A stretch of DNA of 64,000 nucleotides, taken from Cytospora piceicola (lineage: Eukaryota; Ascomycota; Sordariomycetes; Diaporthales; Cytosporaceae). The DNA is taken from NCBI GenBank assembly GCA_023375675.1, contig JALQBC010000015.1, forward strand, positions 558,001-622,000, in the 5' to 3' direction. A program made the translations under genes and the position numbers. The notes below the pieces were generated by a model that saw nothing but the letters and a program-made list of their open reading frames with translations, had not been told where the DNA came from and did not search any database. Numbering within the stretch: the stretch's first letter is position 1; each line of letters begins with the position of its first letter. Shown in pieces: positions 56,042 to 64,000 of the stretch.

Positions 56042-57358
56042 ATGGCAGATAGCAAGGCACCTTTGGACTCGGTGGTGTCCGCCCAGTCAGAACTCAAGCC
56101 ACCTGCAGTAGGCCCACCAGCAATTCCACCTGAGTCCCATTCGACGAAGCGTTCGAGACTTCGGGCACACTGCGGCAGACTATGGTTGTGCTATATCGCT
56201 GCTGTTACTGTTGTAATGATTGCCATATTCTTACCTATCCTGTGAGCGTACTTTGGATCCAGAGAGCCGGCATATCTCGTACTAACAAAACTTAACAGAT
56301 TCACGGTCATCATCCCCCGTGCGGCCCGAAGCATGGTGAACAACGCGCATCTGTCTATCCACAATGGCTCCTTCGAGGCTATCTCAAACAACCAAGTCGT
56401 TGTCGGTCTGAACGCGGAGTTAAACGGACCCTCCAGACTAAAGCTTCGGATGGATCCCTTCGAAATGCACCTTTACAACGAAGACACAGATGGTTTTTAC
56501 CCTTTCATTTCCGTTTCTGTGCCCGCCCATAAAATTAAAGGCAAGACTAAGATTGATATCAACAAAGAGACGGTGACCATCAAGAACCACACCGAATTGA
56601 ATAATTGGCTGAGGAGGGTTGTCTACCACAAGGAAACGAATGTCAGTGTCAAGGCTGAAACAACAATTCACTGGGGGGCGATCAAAGCGCACATCAACAT
56701 CGATAAGACAGAGTCACTTCTCGGTCTGGATCATTTCTCCGGGCTGAGAATTGACTCCATGGGTCTTATCAAGGCAGAGGAGAACAACGGGAATAACGTT
56801 CAGGGCGACTTCATTTTGCCCAACCACTCCCCCCTCTCCATCGGCTTGGGTAACGTCACCTTTAATACCTGGGTCGGGGATGTTCTCATCGGCAGCGCCA
56901 CCGTGAAGGACGCTTACCTGGATCCAGGCATTAACATGATTCCATTCATGGGCCAGATTTTCCTTGACACCGTTCTAATAAAGTCGGAGGACATCATCGC
57001 CAACCAGTCATCTTCTCTGCCCAACGGGTATCTCGAACTCGGCATCAGCGGCAACTCAACGATTGACAACGGCGAACATATCACCTACATCGAAGATGTG
57101 CTCAATGGAATCAGGCTCACAGCCCAGCTGCATGAGAACGAGGTTTTGAGCGGGCTTGCCAGGAGTCTCATTGGCCCCGACAAAAGTGTGCCCTTGTCTG
57201 AATTGCTTGGTGGATTTGTGGAGGACATGGACCCGTTGGAAGCCTTAGATTTCATGGGAATCAACGTGTATGCTTGGAAAGAGGCCCTGAGTGATGCCCT
57301 CGAAGGTAATATCAAGACCGGTACTCTTCTGAGGCTCTTTGCGGACCTCACAGGGTGA
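56042..57358 (+). CDS. DUF3712 (LEA-like) membrane protein
   Basis: Two exons (56042-56241 and 56299-57358) encode 419 residues. The first 40 residues are Pro/Ser-rich and end in a basic patch (KRSRLR); residues 47-71 form one membrane helix that is split by the intron and fused by matching phase (IFLPIL to LFTVII). The remainder should face the lumen, vacuole or outside and has repeated N-glycosylation sequons. It shows the DUF3712 pattern: IIPRAARSMVNNAHLSIHNGSF, then alternating strands of a late-embryogenesis-abundant-like beta sandwich. Fungal relatives often localise to the vacuole or wall; their function is not known. This is a type II topology, inferred from the positive-inside rule. 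Confidence 0.8.
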
Positions 57359-58067
57359 TTGCAAAGCCTGTGACATCCTGAACACTTATAATCCAGGGTT
57401 ACATGTACTCACATAAGACCTTTTCTTGCCATGCCTGATCAATTGATCGAATGGATCTTCAACAACGCATCACGGTTACGGGGTGCCGTGATAGTCAATC
57501 GTTTCTTCGTTGTTTCGTCGCTGTTTTTCTAAGGAACCAACTGATATGCAAATATTTGAGGGTGAAAATGCTTCAGAGATTCAATAGGGGCAAAGTCAGT
57601 TGGTACAATTGTATGAGATTTTCCACGGTGCCATTTGTATTGGATTTCTGACTTTCAGTACTTCAATGTTGTAGGGCTACATATCTTCGTCAAATTTGAA
57701 AAGTATTCTTCTGACTATCGTCTTGAGTGTTGACTCAATTGATCCGTGAGGAAATGGGTATCACTGTCTGTAATATAGCCTTGCCTTTTACACTGAGTTA
57801 CTGTAAATCGAGGCACTGACGGTGAATACTTTGCTGTGACTATTTCCAGGAGACTACGGTGACGCCTTTTGCTGAAAGTATATAAACCTTCGGTTCGGAC
57901 AACTCATTTCTCTCTTTTTCTCTTCCCATAGCCTTTTGTGGCCAACTAGCACATAAGCAAGTCTTCTGTAACTTACGATTACTTCGCTACATACACCTTT
58001 TACACAGAGATAAGCAGAGTGCGTCTCTTTCACTTGTAGCCGATTACAATCCCCCAACGTCATTACA
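57359..58067. other. Intergenic region with core promoter of the next gene
   Basis: No supported gene. TATATAAA at 57879-57886 lies about 180 bases before the next start codon and is followed by a pyrimidine-rich stretch (CTCATTTCTCTCTTTTTCTC), a common fungal transcription-start context. Confidence 0.5.
57879..57886 (+). promoter_or_regulatory. TATA box
   Basis: TATATAAA followed by a CT-rich stretch, 182 bases upstream of the start codon at 58068. Confidence 0.5.
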
Positions 58068-58957
58068 ATGGCAGCCCATGATAACAGGGGAAACGAAGCA
58101 TATCGGGGGTATGAGAACCGCCTCGGCATAACTCTTGATACGGACTTTGATTTTCAGGCTATCGAAGCTTCGGCTGCACTGTCTCGCCTCAACGAGGTCT
58201 GCCAACATTCATCCCTCGAAATGTTCCCAGATACTGGAACTTACAGCGGGATGGAACATGAGAATCTGAGTGCTTTGATACTGGAGCTTTCACCTGCAAA
58301 TCCCCTAGGCGCGTTGGTTGGGTTTTGGAAACTTCCTGCGTCGTCACATCAAGTCTGTCTTCTCCGCTTCAGGACTCTGATTTTTGAAATAAGTAGCGAG
58401 GATAACCAGCCCTACCAGTAAGTGATAATCGCTCTTTGTTCAGTGAGACCCTTTGACGATAGGACGTTGATATTTTTGACCCCAGGTTCGGCACCGGCGA
58501 TCTCCAATACATCATATTTCAGGTGAGCCTTTTTCTAGATGCCTCGGGGCATGAACAATTGGGCCTTCCGGATTGCCAGGGAACAATAAACAGGTGTTTC
58601 TGTATTGAGCAAGCATCACCTAATGCTGCATATGGACGCGGCACTGCCATCCTGAACAACATGATACACTCTCGCCACCAAACGCAAGCCAATCAAATCC
58701 TGAGATGGTCTCTCAGTGGCAGACCTCAATCTGAAATCGTCTCGGCTATATCTCAACCCGGTTGGACTGTGCACACAGGTCTCAATATGAATCCGCGTAG
58801 TTTGGATGATTCGGCTGATGAAGCGGGTCGGGATGATGAGATGTTTTGGCCACAGTAAGCCTGGCAAAGAGATAGCCTATGCAGCAACAATTCAATTGAT
58901 GCAGTCCTACAACCATATGTTCTTGAATTTGACGTACTAAGATATACCACAGATTGA
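58068..58957 (+). CDS. Hypothetical protein
   Basis: Three exons (58068-58417, 58486-58854, 58885-58957) give 263 residues with matching phases, though the last intron is only 30 bases and may be wrong; without it the protein ends at 58858 with FWPQ. The sequence is acidic and soluble, with no signal peptide, membrane helix or recognised domain. A region of the form FGTGDLQYIIFQVSLFLDASG looks like folded beta structure, while the C-terminal part (residues 215-240) is rich in Asp and Glu. A clear TATA box upstream supports transcription. I cannot assign a function. Confidence 0.5.
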
Positions 58958-59289
58958 TAGTGCTGTGAGAAGGTAATATCTTATGCAGATGACCTCCGAG
59001 ATGTTGCCGAAACACCAGACACCACATGTGCACCCACTGGTCTCCACAGCCCCAGGTCTTGGTGTAAATTCCCAAAGGTCTGAATACGAGATATGCAGCG
59101 CATTTCATTCAAGGAAGTGTGGAGGATGAACGTTTAACGACTCAATGACTAATGCAGGGGTCTTGCATGTGCTTGTATTAATGCTGGCCAAAGATGAGCT
59201 TCGAATTCTAGGTATCGGCACACGCCACTCTCGATGCTTTCCTCATCACCAGGTATGGGATCTTTCCCTGCGTCTTTTGGCTAGTGATT
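58958..59289. other. Convergent spacer
   Basis: The 3' tails of the hypothetical gene and of the opposing carboxypeptidase gene. Open frames here on both strands are short and unsupported. Confidence 0.45.
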
Positions 59290-60836
59290 TCACTTCATGT
59301 TCCGCAATAGATACTTCACACCCTCAAACGCCTCCCGCGAGGTCGGCAGGATCTGATCTGGCGGCAGCACAAAACCATACTCGCCTCTGTCACGGAGCTC
59401 CACACCAAAGGCATAATCGCCACCCACATTGTCCTGGACATAGTCAATACTGCTACCGCGAACTGGGTATAGTACCTCGCAGATGGTGCCGCTGATGTAA
59501 GATGTACCATAAAGAGAAGACATCGCCTCCGCGGCGCCACTTGCAATGGACCGCATCTCATCATTGTCCTCAGCGAGGTTCTTACAATCCCCATAGGGGG
59601 TCATAAACAGCTGCGAATACGAGTGCCAGTCTATGAAGAGCTTCACGCCTTGCTGCCCTTCGATCTGATGCAATGCTGTAGTTAGGGAAGTTATCTCTGA
59701 TGTGTCCCCTTCGGTCGCACCTGGGTATATCTCTTCACAGGGGTGGGTGGAATCGTTGATGTTCGGGGCGGGGCCCCATTTGTATGGCCAGTTGCGGTTG
59801 ATGTCAGTGCCGAGACACGTGCTGTGTGCGTTAGGTTGTCGGTTTTTGCGCCACATGCGGTCGTGAGTCTGCGTATAGATGAATCCTATCTTGTGTAAGT
59901 CTCACCTTTATAGGGAATAGGGGAAGGGGTGTGGCTGGAATTGCTGAACTTTGGCATACCATCTGGGTTAACAACAGGGTAGAGATAAAAGTCATACTTG
60001 TCAACGAATGCTCTGATTTCAGGATCCGAGTCGTAATGGGCTAAGAGGAAGTCGGCAAAGTACTCCACAGCCTGTTTCAAGACACCGTCAGAAAGTTGCA
60101 ACCAACCATCGTTTTGGTAACTGACGTACCATGGTCGTGATCCACTCCCGAGCATGAACAGTTCCGTGGAACACAACAGCGGGCCTGACACCTTTACCTG
60201 AGCTGCCGTATATGTGAATGGCAGAGATACTATGTCCCTGGTAGGATACTCCCGATGCAACGATCTCAGAAAGATTGGGATGCTGGGCCACCAGGCCTTC
60301 CAAGAATTGCAAGTGGTCCAGATATTGGTGGTAGGATGTAAACCAAGTACTGTTGATGGCGGCGTCGCTTGTAGGGAATACCACGCCCTGGACTGGTTGC
60401 TGCTCGGCCACGATCGAGGCACCAAGGTCCTCATGCATCACATGAATGTCAATTCCGGTGACTTCATGATTGAAAGCATGACTGTTGATTGCTTGTTAAG
60501 CACCGTTCCGAAACCAATGTTTATCCCTGGCCTTAGTAGCCAAAGTCCAGGAGTCAAAGAGTTATGGGCCATCTCAGTGGATGAGTTTTCTGGCTTGATG
60601 AGCACTCACAGTTTCTCAGGCGGGACAATGATATCGGCGAAAGCTCTAGCCTCATGGGGCTCCTGCCATGTTTCCAGACCGAGGTTCTCAATGATTTCCA
60701 GGACCTTGGACACGTTGTCCCCGACAGGGACGCGAACGACTTCGTAGCCGGTATAAGAAACCTTCTGAGCGTCGAGATAGGTAGTGGCTGTGGTGCCCAC
60801 TGAGAATGCGAAGGTGACGAGTGAAGAGTGCTTCAT
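59290..60836 (-). CDS. Secreted M14 metallocarboxypeptidase (carboxypeptidase A-like)
   Basis: A zinc exopeptidase that releases C-terminal residues. Exons are 60836-60610, 60481-60130, 60071-59960 and 59885-59290, giving 428 residues with all phases matching. A signal peptide (about residues 1-18) is followed by a roughly 100-residue propeptide of the carboxypeptidase activation type. The catalytic domain has the zinc ligands His185 and Glu188 (HAREW) and His318 (DWHSYS), the substrate-binding Arg243 (MWRKNR), Asn260-Arg261 (INRNW), Tyr370, and the catalytic Glu393 in VELRDRG. Cys254 and Cys280 fit the conserved disulfide. All key residues are present, so an active digestive-type enzyme is expected, unlike the inactive Ecm14 relatives. 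It lies 1.2 kb from the UstYa-like gene on the same strand. Confidence 0.92.
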
Positions 60837-62078
60837 GTTGGTAGCCTTATTCGCTACTGAGTATGTCTGCCGAGGTTGAATAATCAGCGAAAGCGTAGGA
60901 TCATAAGACTAGGAGACAGCAAAGGCGTATCTGGGCAGCAAACACAGGGCTTGTGTCTCAAGTAATTAGTGCCTCAGACAAAGCAAAATGAGGCGAGGAA
61001 AACAATGGAAATTGGAACGTATTCGGCCGGGAGACTGTATCATGGGCAATATCACGCTATTTGTCTGCACGGACAGTTAGTCGGGTCATCATGTCAGAGC
61101 ATATGGCGTTAATATACTTAAGTAGGCTATATGATAAGCTTCTAGTCTTCCAGAATAGCCGGGATAGCCGATAGCCAGGCAAGCGATATAGCATACAAAC
61201 AGTCAGGCAGAGGGGCTTAGATCTTTATGAAGGTTCTCTCTTCTGCCATTGCAATCGATTCGCACTCATTTTCCCATATACCCGTTCAGTCTCAACTTCA
61301 ATCTGCATTACACGGGCATACATACCCTAGGGCAGCTTACCCTGGCGAACATCAAAATTTTGCGGTGTACGTTTATTGCTGCTTGTGGTTTTTTGAGTGC
61401 GTAGTTCCTGCCAAGGCACACAAGGTACCCAGGTATACAGTTGGTTCAGCGTCGTAGTGTTTACATCCAGCCGTTGGCGTATGTTATTTTCAGTTGCGAC
61501 CAAGAAGCGAAACAACATTGAATGCAGTAGGTTTCGAATACGCCTGCCGTCTGGGCTCTCGTAAGTGTATCTAGGCAGCTGTAATCCGCCTGGGCCGTTC
61601 ATATTAATAATCCCGGAGGGGGTTGGCCATTTCCCAGATCTCCGGGTACCAATGCTTCCCAAGTGCGCACTCCCCGCTTCATTTACACCAAGAGGCATCA
61701 CATTCTCATTATCGTACGTCCTTCGCCATCTTCCCCTGCTGCAACCAAAGGCTCTCCGGGCAGAGCGCCTCGTATAACAGCCGTGGGCTTACCCCTACGA
61801 TGAAGTGTCTTATTGAACATCCGTATTGAATTCTTTATTTCCTCCTTTGCAGGAAGAAGGCTGCTTCATACTGTCCCACAGATGTTTTCAATATTTTAAG
61901 TCTTACATAAGTCCGCATACGTCAGCTGTGCTTCTTCAGCCGACCGGGTAACATCTACCACCGTCTTTCTTTCTCCTGCAAATTCAGCAGAACCTCGATC
62001 CAGAAGTGAACGAACTCTCCATAGCTGGCATGCATCTCCAGTACTATAGCCTTTCGCAACTAAACAATACCCTTTCCC
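60837..62078. other. Spacer between carboxypeptidase and UstYa-like genes
   Basis: The promoter of the carboxypeptidase gene and the 3' tail of the UstYa-like gene. It holds a TACTTAAGTA palindrome at 61115-61124 and TACCCTAGGGCA (one mismatch to the repeated palindrome) at 61323-61334. A 76-codon plus-strand frame at 61227 begins like a signal peptide (MKVLSSAIAI) but the rest is not hydrophobic and has no Kex2-type repeats. I searched by eye for a ribosomal peptide precursor and found none. Confidence 0.5.
61323..61334. repeat. Palindrome TACCCTAGGGCA, near copy
   Basis: Eleven of twelve bases match the repeated palindrome. It lies between the carboxypeptidase and UstYa-like genes. Confidence 0.6.
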
Positions 62079-63293
62079 TCACAGATTGGAGTCATCATCC
62101 AGAGGAATGCCATGACCTTCTGGCTTGGGCTTGTGATTCGGGTTGTCATACCCCCAGTATTCGTAGTACGCATCGGCGGCCGGGAGCTGCTTTATGCCAG
62201 GCTTATAGCCTTCAGGCTTCTTCATAACCTGAACATACTTGTCCATATCTATCGTGTTATCCTTTCGCCATTCAGTAAATTTGTCGAAGTTAACACACTG
62301 ACGGTTGATCGACCTGAATAGGTGTCCCATTGGTTAGTTCATCTCCACATATGCACCAGCTTATTTTCCCAGATCCAGGAACATATCATGGCAAACTTAC
62401 ATATCCGGAAACGGGTATTCCTGAGTTTCCACCCAATGAAGTGTAATGAGGTTGACGTTCCCGCTGCATTGTAATGTCTGGAGAACCATATCAATGCAGT
62501 GATTTAGATGGATTTCACGCTGCTTGATCGTGTCCACCCGGCCCATGCTCTTGTTGTCTATGGTTAGAACACCAGCATCAGTAACTGCCACCCATGGGGG
62601 TTCTCTTCGGAACTAATCAACCTACAATAGTCGCCATACGCGATATGCCTCAGCGAGTTCAGGCAATGGATCTGATGATAGACATCGAAGATGGCCGCGT
62701 ACGCATCATCCCCAAGCCCCCACACATCGTCTTCCAGCTTGGTCACTGTTGATGGGTCTTTTCCCATCTTGATTATATCGTCCTTGGTGACGGGAAATAC
62801 CCTTGTGAGCTCCCACTCGTCCCAGGTAGCGTCTGCTTCTGGGTTAGGCTGCTGCCGTGCAATAGAGCCTCCATCCTTTTGGGGGTAGAATGTCCCGTTG
62901 AGCTTCTTGACGGAGGCTTCCAGGTCTACCATGTCAAGTACAGGGCCTGGCCATGCTTATCAGTCTTATGCCACCCTCCCATCACACTCAGCCATGGGAA
63001 ATGGAATGGGGGGACGGACTGTAGCTAGATACCCTGCGCAGGTCTGCGTTCAGCTTGGAACTGCTCGAATACCAAATCATGAACCATGCTGTTGATACGA
63101 GAAACATGAAAGCGTTTATTACTGTTAGGAACATTATGTTCCTCGATTTCCGGAAAATCCCGTCTTTGTGTCCTTCCTTGCCCGGATATGATGCCGTCCC
63201 ATCATCACCATGGTGTTCGGCTGGAGACACGATACCCTCGACAGAAGCCAATGGCTTATATGGAAAACGTTGAAGAAGTGGTAAAACACGCAT
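62079..63293 (-). CDS. UstYa-like protein (DUF3328)
   Basis: Four exons (63293-63020, 62946-62622, 62547-62401, 62313-62079) give 326 residues; phases match and the second splice joins VSSYS to PVLDMVD as in the family. Residues 53-73 are a membrane helix, with the catalytic-side domain after it. The two DUF3328 signatures are present: YHQIHC (His182, His185, Cys186) and HLNHC (His213, His216, Cys217), followed by NFDKFTEW. UstYa-type proteins catalyse oxidative cyclisation or other oxidation in fungal ribosomal peptides (ustiloxin, asperipin, phomopsin) and also act in other pathways. The first donor (GTCCGT) and the second acceptor (AAGAG) are non-standard in flavour; the third exon could start slightly differently. 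No precursor peptide gene is visible in the window. Confidence 0.85.
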
Positions 63294-64000
63294 GATGGAA
63301 GGCCAGCCCGGATTGTAATTTCGACAGTTTAGAAAGATATCGCAGGTTCAAACAAGCAGACGAGACGACTGTCATATCTCGGTATAAAGTTCGCTGATGG
63401 GTAGATTCCTCAGTCTCTGAACTTTAAAACCTGATACCTTCTTACATGGCTTCGACGGCGAGCGGGGAAGATGACCGCAAAGTACTTCCTTATGGAGTTT
63501 CTTATCTGGGGATCCTATATGATCATAGCCCCTGGGATCTTGAAAGGATCTAGCGCAGGAACCTAGCATGTCCCATCTCTCACCGCTGGCAATTATCTCA
63601 TTGACTCATGACAATCTGATGTGACGTTCCGTCCTGATTCCCACCACTAGGACGTCAGGAACTCCTATACTTGATCTCTCACATACTCCGTGCATGATCC
63701 TTTGCCGTCATGGAGGGTATCGTCCGTTCAATCAGGACACTGGGTTCCATATCACGGCCATATCCCGGCCAAACCGGCCGGCGATTTCATCTGAGACATC
63801 AGGGTGAACGTCGAGGCTGAAGGATTTAGACCGTGCATATACACTTCGACCTTCCTAAAGCAGCTTGAGACAGACAAACGGCGGTCGAAATTGGGTCCGA
63901 GGTCTCTGATAGCAATATGCACTCCGCCTGATGCCATCTTGCGTCAAGCAAGCGGCCTTGATCATTGGCCAAGGAGCACCACATCAGGTTGAAGCAGGCA
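63294..64000. other. Right-hand intergenic end of the window
   Basis: The promoter of the UstYa-like gene and further sequence to the edge. Short open frames on both strands at 63752-63992 might belong to a gene that continues past the window, but nothing in them is recognisable. Confidence 0.4.

Noticed and set aside
61227..61457. 76-codon frame starting MKVLSSAIAI, considered as a ribosomal peptide precursor near the UstYa-like gene
   Set aside because: The start lacks a full hydrophobic core and there are no repeated cores or Lys-Arg processing sites.
1..64000. CRISPR arrays, bacterial operons, rRNA genes
   Set aside because: No regularly spaced repeats or rRNA motifs, and spliced genes throughout show nuclear fungal DNA.

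Overview
The window is nuclear DNA from a filamentous ascomycete (Pezizomycotina; Eurotiales such as Aspergillus or Penicillium are the best guess, by inference only). The reasons are short GT-AG introns of about 50-90 bases, a conidiation protein CON-6 gene, a Zn2Cys6 regulator, a UstYa-type DUF3328 protein, a LaeA-like methyltransferase, NB-ARC remnants, and AT-rich repeats almost empty of CA/TG dinucleotides, the mark of repeat-induced point mutation (RIP). All exon structures below were worked out by hand from splice motifs, reading phase and family alignment from memory; phases were checked to sum to whole codons.

Layout. 1-8 kb: LaeA-like methyltransferase (+), DUF4385 protein (-), then 4.4 kb with no supported gene. 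8-12 kb: flavohemoglobin (+) convergent with a secreted Gly/Pro-rich protein (-). 12-17.6 kb: a seven-exon, about 1697-residue NO VEIN/sacsin-like protein (-) joining a GHKL ATPase fold to a C-terminal DUF3883 nuclease-like domain. 20.6-21.9 kb: a frameshifted NB-ARC (NLR-like) relic. 21.9-25.6 kb: a GMC oxidoreductase and a carboxymuconolactone-decarboxylase-like protein, divergent around a shared 960-base promoter region. 27-30.3 kb: F-box-like gene with a complete but dead, RIP-mutated Tc1/mariner element just upstream. 31-36 kb: a small charged protein, a 2EXR protein, a second RIP-mutated patch, and con-6 with three CRE-like sites upstream. 37-47.6 kb: Zn2Cys6 factor, CYP7/8-like P450, Myb-like protein and a thiamine-diphosphate enzyme. 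49.8-53.5 kb: Pho80-type cyclin and Xaa-Pro aminopeptidase, the housekeeping part. 54.6-63.3 kb: small secreted cysteine-containing protein, DUF3712 membrane protein, an unknown gene, an M14 carboxypeptidase and a UstYa-like protein.

The window reads as accessory chromosome arm with a housekeeping island at 49-54 kb. No complete biosynthetic cluster, tRNA, rRNA or CRISPR array was recognised. The main points for follow-up are the GHKL-ATPase/DUF3883 gene beside an NLR relic, a 12-base palindrome (TACCCTAGGGTA) found three times exactly between genes, the CRE cluster before con-6, the UstYa/carboxypeptidase pair, the Zn2Cys6/P450 pair, and an acidic-residue-free upstream extension of the aminopeptidase that looks like a mitochondrial presequence.
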